Assembly (NCBI GenBank): GCA_038320345.1 | Contig: JBBQED010000006.1 | Location: 1-64,000, forward strand | Direction: 5' to 3' | DNA from: JBBQED01 sp038320345 | Lineage (GTDB): Bacteria; Bacteroidota; Bacteroidia; AKYH767-A; OLB10 | DNA length: 64,000 bases | In this document: positions 8,726 to 18,100 of the stretch, piece by piece | Layout of the letters: each line of letters begins with the position of its first letter | How positions within the stretch are numbered: position 1 is the first letter of the stretch | Program-made: the position numbers and the translations under genes | The notes under the pieces: generated by a model | Seen by the model: the letters and a program-made list of their open reading frames with translations, nothing else | What the model was told of the DNA's origin: nothing | The model's database searches: none

Positions 8726-9697
8726 ATGAGTCAGGAAAATAAGAAAAATCCGCAAGTACTTTTAATTGATACTTTACATCCTTCTTTTATTTCCATTTTA
8801 GAAGCCGCAGGATGTACGTGTATACCCGGCTATAATTGGCGTATCGAAGAAATTCTAACTAAGATCAATCAATATGATGGATTAGCAATTAGAAGCCGAT
8901 TCAAATTGGATCAACATTTTCTTGAAAGAGCCTCTACTATTAAATGTATTGGCAGAGCAGGAGCAGGAATGGAAAATATTGATGTTGACTTTGCACAGTC
9001 GGTTGGCATTACCTGTGTTCATGCACCTGAAGGAAACCGAGATGCTGTTGGTGAACATGCCATCGGAATGCTTTTATCGTTGATGAATCATCTTATCCGT
9101 GCAGATCAGGAAGTACGAAGTGGAATTTGGAGAAGAGAAGAAAACAGAGGATTAGAATTACAAGGCAAAACAGTAGGTATCATTGGATTTGGAAATATGG
9201 GAAGTGCTTTTGCTAAAAAACTGCAAGGCTTTGAATGTACGATACTGGCTTATGATAAATACATTCGGCTTGATCACCAAAAATATCCTTTCGTAAAACA
9301 ATGTGAGCAAAAAGAAATCTTTGATCAAGCGGATATTGTAAGTCTACATCTTCCATTAACAGAAGAAACACGTTATTTAGTAAACGAAGATTATCTAGAA
9401 TCCTTTAAAAAACCTATTTTCATAATCAATACTGCAAGAGGTAAAATAGTAGATACTGCAGCGCTGGTGAATGCCCTAAAAGCGAATAAGATTAGGGGTG
9501 CCGCTCTGGATGTTCTCGAATATGAAAGCATCTCTTTTGAACAGTTAAACGCGACGCAATTACCGGAACCCTTTCAATATTTAATCAAAAGCGACAAGGT
9601 TATATTAAGTCCCCATATTGGAGGATGGACGCATGAATCGAATGAGAAAATTGCACAAGTACTTGCAGAAAAAATGCTTCAAGTTTTTAATCACTAA
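8726..9697 (+). CDS. D-isomer-specific 2-hydroxyacid dehydrogenase (phosphoglycerate dehydrogenase-like)
   Basis: 323 residues. NAD-dependent oxidation or reduction of a D-2-hydroxyacid. The NAD-binding GxGxxG motif is in GIIGFGNMGSA (about 150), the Arg of the active site is in NTARGKIVD (about 235), and the catalytic His in SPHIGGWT (about 292). The N-terminal part contains RAGAGMENID, as in SerA. The ACT regulatory domain of many SerA proteins is absent, so the substrate could be 3-phosphoglycerate or another hydroxyacid. The RidA-like gene 24 bases downstream fits an amino-acid-metabolism context, since RidA removes reactive imines. Confidence 0.88.
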   Translation: MSQENKKNPQVLLIDTLHPSFISILEAAGCTCIPGYNWRIEEILTKINQYDGLAIRSRFKLDQHFLERASTIKCIGRAGAGMENIDVDFAQSVGITCVHAPEGNRDAVGEHAIGMLLSLMNHLIRADQEVRSGIWRREENRGLELQGKTVGIIGFGNMGSAFAKKLQGFECTILAYDKYIRLDHQKYPFVKQCEQKEIFDQADIVSLHLPLTEETRYLVNEDYLESFKKPIFIINTARGKIVDTAALVNALKANKIRGAALDVLEYESISFEQLNATQLPEPFQYLIKSDKVILSPHIGGWTHESNEKIAQVLAEKMLQVFNH

Positions 9698-9721
9698 TTT
9701 TTTAATTGTTTTTTTTTCATC

Positions 9722-10117
9722 ATGAATAATAGAATAAATATATCCAGTGGAAGCCCCTACGAATCAGTAGTGGGATATTCCAGAGCTGTAATTTCAGGAA
9801 ATAGTATTGAAGTTTCTGGAACCACTGCTTCAGAAAATGGTAAAGTTATTTCACCTGACAGCCTGTATGATCAAACGGTATTCATCCTTGAAAAGATAAA
9901 AAAAGTATTGGAAGAAGCTGGTAGTTCCATGCAACAAGTAACGCGCACAAGGATGTATGTAACTGATATTTCAAGATGGAAAGAAGCAGCGAAAGGACAT
10001 TTGCTTTACTTCGAAACCATCAGACCAGCTAGTACAATGGTAGAGGTAAAGGCGCTTATTGATCCGGAAATGCTGATAGAGATAGAAGTGACAGCGGTAA
10101 GCGGAACTACTTTTTAG
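9722..10117 (+). CDS. RidA/YjgF-family enamine/imine deaminase
   Basis: 131 residues, the usual length for the Rid family. RidA-type proteins hydrolyse reactive enamines and imines formed by PLP enzymes and so protect metabolism. The sequence shows the family core: VSGTTA near 33, the long helix DQTVFILEKIKKVLEEAGSS, TRTRMYVTDIS near 78-88, RPASTMVEVKAL near 102 (Arg binding the substrate carboxylate) and a terminal Glu-rich strand. It belongs to a less typical subgroup than RidA itself (no IPTSGAL stretch). It overlaps the convergent acylase gene by four bases at the stop codons. Confidence 0.88.
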   Translation: MNNRINISSGSPYESVVGYSRAVISGNSIEVSGTTASENGKVISPDSLYDQTVFILEKIKKVLEEAGSSMQQVTRTRMYVTDISRWKEAAKGHLLYFETIRPASTMVEVKALIDPEMLIEIEVTAVSGTTF

Positions 10118-12543
10118 TTAGGACGATTTTGCGCAGGTTGCAGCACCAGTCGGCCGCTGATATTTGATTTAATTTCCTTTGCATTCATCTTTTGCTTTCT
10201 ACTTTTATTGGTATTATACATGACTGCCTGATCATAATAAAAGGGGCTCATTACATTTCCTGACTGACCGGTAGGTAATACACTCTTCGAATTTTCGACA
10301 TCCGCGAAATCAATAACAATACGCATTGCAGGACCGTATTTGGCTTTGTAAATTCCGGTGCCATTCAATGTGAATCCAATCTGGTTTAAGACCTCTTGTC
10401 CACCGGGAACCGCATAGGGACCCACATTAAAAAAGAGGTTGAAAGGTTTTTTCATACCGATAAGATGTTCATGTTCGAGAATGTGCACTCTCCCCCATTC
10501 CCAAGTATCAATATCAGGTCCAAGTTGTTTCACTAATTCTTCCACCGTTTGATCGAAAGCTTTATCAAAAATTTTACTCCGTGTTTCTTTTACATCTCTA
10601 GTATTTATATCATTCCACCAAACAGAACTATCATTCTCCATGAACGAGAGTAGAGTATTTTTCATCACATGAGTACCGAGAAAAACGTTGAAATTATCTT
10701 TCCCCATTTCATCTTCCATAGCATCCTGCAAAACATGATATATTAATTTGTAATAGATCGTAGGAGCTGCATCCCTCAACTGATGATCACCATTCCAGAG
10801 TAATAATTTTTTGGAAGCATCGTAATGCGCTGGAGTTTTATTAATCATATCTTGACTCACAAAATCAATGATACTGTGTGCGATGGCAGGAGCAGCAGGA
10901 GAAACGGCATCAGTATTCATCCTTTGCATATCTTCAATACTGTATTTAGGCTTTTCCGTGAGTAAAGACACCAGTCTTTTGGCCCTATCATCGGGACAAT
11001 AATATCCTGGGTAATACACTCCACCGGTCATCGTGTCGGGTTGATTATTGGCAGAATACAAATAGCCTTCAGGAGGATTTTCTGATTGAGGATTATCTTT
11101 AAAATCATAATATCCTGTTGGATCATTACTATACCCCGTTCCATCTTGTAATAATACTGGATTACAATTTGGAGAGCGACGCATTAAACGACCAGCAGCC
11201 CACCAAGCGATATTTCCTTCATTATCTCCATACATCACATTTAATCCTGGAGAAATTATTTTAGAAACGGCATTTTTCGTTGCGCTCATATCCGATGAAT
11301 GTGCGAGATCATAAGTTACTTCCAGCAGATTGCTTGGAAATTTCAAATGAGTCCACCACGCAGCAACCGCATCATTCGTGACCGCCTTCCATTCTGGCAT
11401 TGCATCTTGCATTAAAGGACCGTGACGGGTAGTCCTAACCGTTAGCTTCTCATCTGCCTGGCCTTTTATTTTGATGATAATCGTTTTGACCTCTAGTTTC
11501 TTCCATTTTCCATCCGACCAATATTTCGTACTATCACCGGGTTTGATACGTTCCGAATAAAAATCGAGATCATCGTTTTCAAACATCGTTAATCCCCAAG
11601 CATGCTGACGACTATGACCAATTGCAGCAAACGGCCATCCTGCCAGATGATTGCCATAAAAACTAAAACCGGGATATTCGATATGAGCTTCATACCATAC
11701 CGAAGGCTGACCGTAGCCAATATGGGTATCATTCGCAAAGAGTACTTTTCCTGTTCTAGATTTTGAAGGAGCCATCACCCATCCATTACTTCCTACCATT
11801 GGAGCCACGGGCAACAGTTCAAGAATTTTGTCGATCGTATTAAACGCAGTAGCATGCATTGCTGCTGTATCCGGTTTCTGATAAACAGGAATGGTGAGGC
11901 TTCCATTTTGATGACTGGTAATTAAATCCTTGAAATAAACTTTTCCCAGTTTACGCTGAATAAAACTCATCAGTGGATCTGTCTTAAATCCCATCGCAAA
12001 ATTAAATGCCATGAATTCAGTAGTCAGGTATAAATCAGCTGCGGTAAATTTTTCCTTAGGAATGCCAAGCATAATAAATTCTACTGGAGTTCTTCCACTT
12101 TCGATAAACTGATTTAATCCTGCGAGATATGCGTGGGCTGCACGTTGACAAGGGAGTGAATCAGCATTCAAGTATAGAAGTTGAGATTGCTTAGCATGCT
12201 CCTCCAGACCAAGTGTTCTGAAAAACACATCGACTTTAAGTAAATCCGGGCCCAATATTTCCGACAATCGTCCTGAAGCTACTCTTCTAATCATTTCCAT
12301 CTGAAAAAGACGGTCTTGGGCATGCACATATCCTAATGCGAAATACGCATCTTCTTCCTTACTGGCGTAAATATGAGGTACGCCATAAAAATCGTAGAGA
12401 ATTTCTACTGGTTTTTGCAATCCTTTTAACTGTACCTGTCCAGAATACTGAGGTTTCTGAGAGGTCAGATAAATAAGGACACCCAGTATTGTTACCAGAA
12501 CAAGAACCAGAATAAAAGTAAAAGTCTTCTTTATTATTTTCAT
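10114..12543 (-). CDS. Penicillin-acylase-family N-terminal nucleophile hydrolase
   Basis: 809 residues with an N-terminal membrane/signal segment (about 7-27). The family are Ntn hydrolases that self-cleave into two chains and hydrolyse amide bonds of beta-lactams, N-acyl homoserine lactones or other acyl amides. The autoprocessing Ser is Ser252 in VGSNGW, preceded by the alpha-chain core GVPHIYA (about 54-60) and followed by FANDTHIGYGQPSVWYEAH around 268-286, where the HxG stretch is conserved. It should act in the periplasm. The natural substrate cannot be told; quorum-signal degradation is a possibility in this family. Confidence 0.9.
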   Translation of the reverse strand: MKIIKKTFTFILVLVLVTILGVLIYLTSQKPQYSGQVQLKGLQKPVEILYDFYGVPHIYASKEEDAYFALGYVHAQDRLFQMEMIRRVASGRLSEILGPDLLKVDVFFRTLGLEEHAKQSQLLYLNADSLPCQRAAHAYLAGLNQFIESGRTPVEFIMLGIPKEKFTAADLYLTTEFMAFNFAMGFKTDPLMSFIQRKLGKVYFKDLITSHQNGSLTIPVYQKPDTAAMHATAFNTIDKILELLPVAPMVGSNGWVMAPSKSRTGKVLFANDTHIGYGQPSVWYEAHIEYPGFSFYGNHLAGWPFAAIGHSRQHAWGLTMFENDDLDFYSERIKPGDSTKYWSDGKWKKLEVKTIIIKIKGQADEKLTVRTTRHGPLMQDAMPEWKAVTNDAVAAWWTHLKFPSNLLEVTYDLAHSSDMSATKNAVSKIISPGLNVMYGDNEGNIAWWAAGRLMRRSPNCNPVLLQDGTGYSNDPTGYYDFKDNPQSENPPEGYLYSANNQPDTMTGGVYYPGYYCPDDRAKRLVSLLTEKPKYSIEDMQRMNTDAVSPAAPAIAHSIIDFVSQDMINKTPAHYDASKKLLLWNGDHQLRDAAPTIYYKLIYHVLQDAMEDEMGKDNFNVFLGTHVMKNTLLSFMENDSSVWWNDINTRDVKETRSKIFDKAFDQTVEELVKQLGPDIDTWEWGRVHILEHEHLIGMKKPFNLFFNVGPYAVPGGQEVLNQIGFTLNGTGIYKAKYGPAMRIVIDFADVENSKSVLPTGQSGNVMSPFYYDQAVMYNTNKSRKQKMNAKEIKSNISGRLVLQPAQNRPN

Positions 12544-12591
12544 ACAGTGCTGAAACGGTGTAAATGTACTAAAAGCAGCGGGGAAAGGATT

Positions 12592-12624
12592 TAAAAAAGC
12601 AGGGACTTCTTACGAAGTCCCTGT
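12592..12624 (-). terminator. Rho-independent terminator of the metalloprotease gene
   Basis: Perfect nine-base-pair stem AGGGACTTC / GAAGTCCCT with a four-base loop at 12601-12622; on the minus strand it is followed by a run of T (complement of the A-run at 12593-12598). It lies about 75 bases after the protease stop codon. Confidence 0.85.
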
Positions 12625-12696
12625 TGAAAGATCCAATATGAATGTATTGCGTGATGAAAATCGGCCCTACCACATGAGGTGAACTTCTATGAATTG

Positions 12697-14961
12697 CTAT
12701 TCTTTCACAATTTTACGAACGATCATCCCTTCATTGGTAAGTAACCGCACATAATACACCCCATTTTCAAAAGATTCAAGGCTCATGGGGAAGAGTAAAC
12801 CAGCTTGATTTTTGAATATTTTTTTGGCATACACCACTCTACCTGCCATATCTGTTACCTGTAGATTTGCATCGCCTCTAAAATCTCCTGCCCAACTCAT
12901 ATTAAATACATCCACTGAAGGATTTGGATAAACATCCACGGATTGATTTTGGAGGAGATCAGATAAACCCTGAGGAGCAGAGATCGTGAAATTAGTATTC
13001 GAAATATCAAAAAATACATTACCTGCACCTTGTACTCTTACTCTGGCTTTAGTAGTTTGAATATTCGGCAAATTCACTGTTGCAAGGCCGTTATTTGGAA
13101 CTCCGGTAGCAAGGGTATATGGATATGTGAAACCGCTATCCACAGAAAGAAAGATGTCAACATTTGCAGCATTAATTGGAGGTTGATCAGTACCTACCAC
13201 GTTCCATGTAATATTTTGCTGACTAGCAGCAGGCCAAGAAAGATTGGTATTAGGTTGTGTTACCGCAAATGGAGCACCGGTATTAATTACATCCAACGTT
13301 ATTATTACATCTTCATAAGTTACTCCACCTCCACCATTTCGGTTATCCCTCGCCGTTAGACGAAACAACATCGTACGCGCATAGGCAGGAAGACGTTCTC
13401 CTCCTAAAGAAGTTAGATTACTTACAATTGTAGAAATCTTAGGGAAGTAGCGGTAATTATATAAAGAAGGAATCTGACAACGAAAGAGGGGCGCATTTAA
13501 TGTTGGAGTGTTGGGCGAACCTGCGGGACCTAAATCATATTCTTCCCAGCAATACGTTAAGGTATCACCATCAGGATCACTAGCAGCACCCGTTAATTGG
13601 AAGGGCGTTAAGTAAGGGATAGCATGATCACTTCCAATTGATGAAATTACAGGAGCTGTATTTCCGGTAGCTGTTGTTACTGGGCAATTACTTCCATTAG
13701 AAAGAGTAGTATAATCTTGAATCTCATCGAAACTTGCAGTATGAAAAAATGCGTCACTATTATTGGCAGTATTTTGTGCCGGACAAATTCCAGCGTAGGC
13801 CATGATGGTAGTTCCGCTACCAGGTTCGAATGCAGTAGCAGTATTTCCATTTCCTGAACAAGATCCTGTATTACCATTGAAAGTATGATTACCTCCAAAC
13901 TGATGACCCATTTCGTGAGCCACATAATCAATATCGAAAGGATCATTTACTGGAGCAGGAGAACCTGTAACACCTTTAGCTTTCTGAGAGGAAGAACAGA
14001 TCACACCAAGACCAGCTATACCACCACCACCAGTACTGAATACATGTCCGAAGTCATAATTTGAACCACCAATTCTTGCTGTAACCGTTGTTTGATTTTG
14101 TGACAACATCGTTCCACCATTATTATTCGTGTAAGGATCTGTTGTTGCATTCGTAAAAATCAACGTATCCGTATTTGGAATAAGCACCATTCTAATAGCC
14201 ATTTCACGTTCGTAAACTCCATTCACTCTATTGATACTTGCAACCATTCCCGCGAGGGCACCAGGAACTGTACCCCCATAGAATGCAGAATATTCACCAG
14301 TAGCCGCGAGTGCCAAACGATAAGTACGTAAACTTTGACCTGCAGAACGATTCACAGAACCAGCGCTATTTCCTGCATGAGCTGATTTCGCTAAATGAGT
14401 TGCAAATGCACTTTCAACATTTTCAAGCGCATCAGGATTATAACCGCATGCTTCACGTTGCATTCGATTAATCGCATCAGATTTATAGTAACAGAGATAA
14501 GTATTTGTAACATTCAAATTCAATGGATCGATAAACACACTTCCCAAAGCAGAAAGTACCATTGCATGAAATCCCCATTGCGTAATATCGAGGCGAATTG
14601 TTGCCGTAGGATCAGTAATACCTTGTCCAGACCAAGTATGGATATCTGGATATTTTTCTGACAATCCTGGAGCCATCACTGGCGATTCAACAATTGCGAA
14701 GCGCTGTTGCGTTCCATCGGGCATTGGTAAAATCAACTCCAGTGGTTGTGCCGAAGTTCTTTCCATTGGAGCAGTGAGCAATGCTGCCCGAATTCCTTGC
14801 AGATCTAATTCAAGATATCTAGCATTTACAACTTGGATAATTTGTTCACCCCTGCTCTTTGCTGTCTCTTTCGAGATATCTGTCCAGAAACCTAAGGATG
14901 CATTGACCTGACCTATTCCCCCTGCAAGAAGGAGGCAAATTAAGAATAATGATTTTTTCAT
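12697..14961 (-). CDS. Secreted zinc metalloprotease (reprolysin-like) with T9SS sorting domain
   Basis: 754 residues from the ATG at 14961, which begins a clean signal peptide (MKKSLFLICLLLAGG). A TTG 27 bases upstream is in frame but overlaps the promoter box, so it is rejected. The metzincin zinc site HEMGHQFGGNH (HExxHxxGxxH) is near residue 349, followed by the Met-turn-like TTIMAYAGIC near 385. The family binds catalytic zinc and digests extracellular protein. After the protease domain come Ig/cadherin-like segments (about 440-650), and the last ~75 residues (VDVYPNPSVDVF onward) are a T9SS type A signal. It is followed by a strong terminator. Confidence 0.92.
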   Translation of the reverse strand: MKKSLFLICLLLAGGIGQVNASLGFWTDISKETAKSRGEQIIQVVNARYLELDLQGIRAALLTAPMERTSAQPLELILPMPDGTQQRFAIVESPVMAPGLSEKYPDIHTWSGQGITDPTATIRLDITQWGFHAMVLSALGSVFIDPLNLNVTNTYLCYYKSDAINRMQREACGYNPDALENVESAFATHLAKSAHAGNSAGSVNRSAGQSLRTYRLALAATGEYSAFYGGTVPGALAGMVASINRVNGVYEREMAIRMVLIPNTDTLIFTNATTDPYTNNNGGTMLSQNQTTVTARIGGSNYDFGHVFSTGGGGIAGLGVICSSSQKAKGVTGSPAPVNDPFDIDYVAHEMGHQFGGNHTFNGNTGSCSGNGNTATAFEPGSGTTIMAYAGICPAQNTANNSDAFFHTASFDEIQDYTTLSNGSNCPVTTATGNTAPVISSIGSDHAIPYLTPFQLTGAASDPDGDTLTYCWEEYDLGPAGSPNTPTLNAPLFRCQIPSLYNYRYFPKISTIVSNLTSLGGERLPAYARTMLFRLTARDNRNGGGGVTYEDVIITLDVINTGAPFAVTQPNTNLSWPAASQQNITWNVVGTDQPPINAANVDIFLSVDSGFTYPYTLATGVPNNGLATVNLPNIQTTKARVRVQGAGNVFFDISNTNFTISAPQGLSDLLQNQSVDVYPNPSVDVFNMSWAGDFRGDANLQVTDMAGRVVYAKKIFKNQAGLLFPMSLESFENGVYYVRLLTNEGMIVRKIVKE

Positions 14962-14985
14962 GTTTTGTAAGGTGTTCCTTTCAAA

Positions 14986-14993
14986 CAAAACTA
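14986..14993 (-). promoter_or_regulatory. -7 promoter box TAGTTTTG of the metalloprotease gene
   Basis: Minus strand TAGTTTTG matches TAnnTTTG exactly and is 24 bases before the ATG at 14961. It supports that start over the upstream TTG. Confidence 0.5.
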
Positions 14994-15059
14994 GAGAGTT
15001 TTACATGAGTTTCCGTAATGATTAGCCTCCGGATCTGAAATAAAATCACCGATCAAAGA

Positions 15060-15082
15060 AAGTATTTGATTTATAAATACTT
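15060..15082. repeat. Inverted repeat AAGTATTT-N7-AAATACTT
   Basis: Eight-base arms around a seven-base spacer, upstream of the protease promoter. It could be an operator or a weak hairpin. AT-rich, so chance is possible. Confidence 0.3.
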
Positions 15083-15125
15083 ATAAAAAACTAGAACTAT
15101 CATTTTCGTGTAAAATTTCTCCTTA

Positions 15126-15164
15126 GCAAAAGAGGTGATCCGAAATCTTCGAACCACCTCTTTC
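15126..15164 (-). terminator. Terminator hairpin of the 1683-residue GEVED protein gene
   Basis: AGAGGTG (15131-15137) pairs with CACCTCT (15155-15161), with inner CGAA/TTCG pairing, about 20 bases after the stop codon at 15182. The T-run on the minus strand is short, so efficiency is uncertain. Confidence 0.6.
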
Positions 15165-15181
15165 CGGACAACTTTATTCCG

Positions 15182-18100
15182 TTATCGAACGAATTTATGA
15201 GCGACTACTTTGTTGTTATTTTTAAGTTGAATTACATACATCCCATGCGACAATAAAGAAGATTGTAATGTTAGGATATTTATTCCTTCATTCGCATTCA
15301 AGCCTAGCGTTTGAGTTACAATTCTTCCTGTCATATCGATAAGATAAAAGTCGACAGGCTCATTTGAATTATAGTCAAAGTAAATATCCAGATTCTCTCC
15401 ATTAACTAAATAAAGAATTTCAAAAACAGATTGTCCACCTACTCTAACAGCAACATAAGGACTAACAACTTCTTCACGTCCATCCAGATCTGTTTGTCTT
15501 AAACGATAATAGTTTACTCCTTTAGCTGGATGATCATCCCAAGTAAAATATTTCTGAATATCAGTTGCAGTGCCTTGTGAAGGAACTTTAGCAATAACAC
15601 TATGTTCATTTAAATCCAGTGTACGTTCCACCGTAAAAAAATCGTTATCGGTTTCGGATGCTGTTGCCCAATGAATATACACCTGATCTTCGTTTTTCAA
15701 CGAAGCATCAAAGTTGAGTAATTCAACTGGAAGAGGTTGTGAATTGGTTGCAATAGCCCAAGGATTATTATTTCCTACTAATGCAGGAACAGCAGGCCAA
15801 TCGAAATTATTTAAGGTAACCACATCTGTAGCGCCTGGTCCATATGTTTGGGTGTAAGTAAGTGTTGTAAATGGACTGAACAACCTTAACCAACCGCTCA
15901 GGGAACCATTAACTCTCCAAGGCTGGGCACGGCCAGGATTCGCAATATTCATACTTACTGGACGTTCAGCAGCAGTATAGCGGAAGCTTATTGTTGTAAC
16001 AGGATTCGCTCCCGTTTTTGAAATGATCCAATATCGATCCACCGTATTCGCAGCATTATTTGTACCACCCGTATTATTTAATTGAGTTACTGTAGGAGGA
16101 TACGTTGCAGGCAAATTTCCAGGAGCATTATAAGTTGCTAATGTAAATGTTCCAAGATCTCCACTGTTATGCTGAAAGCTAAACGGAATATAAATAGGAC
16201 TTGCAATAGCAGCATTTCCAAATGGAATATTTCTTACCCCCGTTATGGTTCCTATATTCCAGATTATTTTACTGAGAGAATCTTCTGAAATAATAAAACC
16301 ATTTGTCGAACTTCTAAACACCGCATTAGTATTGATACTATTGAGAATGGTAATTGGATATTTATTCATCAGCCATTGACCAGAGTTGATCACTAATGAA
16401 TCATTAACAGAAACATCTTTCTGCTGAGTGACGGTTTGAGCAATTGCGCTTTTATTCAACTGTAGTACATTAAAATTCGAAGAGTTCGATCCATTCAGAA
16501 ACTGATTTAACGCTCCACTAAAGGAAACTCTGCTTTTGCCGGGAGTAAATGTCCCATTATTGGTCCAATTAAGTCCATTAAAATCGATCGTTGATCTTCT
16601 ATTCAAAGCCAATGGAGACCATGAAAGATCTACACTTACATTATTGGTAAAGTTTCCATTAATAGTAACCTCCGAAGAATCGATTCTGATATTTCCATTA
16701 TTTAGATAATCCCCATTTACAGTAAGATTCACAAAACTTTTCCAAATAGACGCATTAATTGTATTATTCAAATTGCCTCCAATTATTCCTGTCATTTTTA
16801 TCTGAGGACGATGGAATCTGAAAGTTATATTTGGTCGTAAGGTAGAGGGAACCAATCCAAAACTATTTTGCAAACCGGGTGAAGAAGAAGTTAAAGCACA
16901 ACCATCAGTTGCAATACTATTTGAACCTAACCACAAACATGATTTTCTTGGTGAAGTACTGGAAAGGTACATCAAATCACTTCCACCAGGTGAACCGGCA
17001 GTCATGTTATAACAGATCTGTAATAAAATATTACTCACTCCATCCCATCGCATTCCAGATACCGGAACACGCAACCATCCTGGGAATGGAGATACAGCGG
17101 AAGTTGGAGTCCAAACTGCATTCGAAGGTGTTTTAACCAAGAGATTTGCATTGGTATAAACAGGAGTTAAACCCAGCAGCGGATCAATTACCAGAAACTG
17201 ATCCTGAGTAGAAGGTAACAAAGCATAGGAAATCGTAAAATTTTGATAGAAACCTGTACTTAATGCACTATAAATTCGAAAGAGTAAAGAATCAATAATA
17301 TCGTTTGGTAATAATCCAGCAGCAGTGAGTTCCGAAGCAGTATAAATAGTTTGCACAATATTATCCGTTGCAGATGCTCCTTTAAAAATTTGTAATAAAC
17401 CAGATGTTGTAGTACCGAAACTAAACGAAACCGTATCTGCAGCAATTGCTGAGAAATTCATTTTACCGCTATTCAATACATTTTGTGCGATTTGCATTTT
17501 CACCAATGTATCACTTAAAATTGTTATGGAATCAGTGCTAGCAATTGTAATATTTTTAGCAAGCATCGTATCTCCAGTTGCTACTACAGGAAATACATAT
17601 TGTGCTAATGGCCTACCAGATGCGGCTAAAGAAATTTGGACGTCATCAATAAGCGTAGGCACTCTCCCACACCAGTTCGTTGGATCTGCCCAATCGTTGG
17701 TAAATCCTAACCATGTTGTAGGTTGAACATTTTCCTGAATTGCAGTTGAAGTACTAATCAATCCGCTATTACCACAAAGTGAAATACAATGGTACCATGC
17801 TGTTGAAGTTACTGTTGTGGTAAATGCTTTTGTAGTTGCTCCAGCGATAGGAGTCCATGGACCTGCTGCTGTTGGCCCCGATTCCCATTGATAGGTCAAT
17901 CCCGTAAATACAGAAGAAGCATTGGGTCCGAGATTGAAAATCACACTCGCTCCTGAACAAATATTTGTAGCACTTGATAGTGCAGTAAAAGGACCTGGAG
18001 TTCCTGCACATGGAGGAGGTATAAATGGAATGATCGTGATATAATAATCCTCTGTTTCGCCCGAACCAAAAATCGTACAAGCATCAGGAGCAAAATTTTG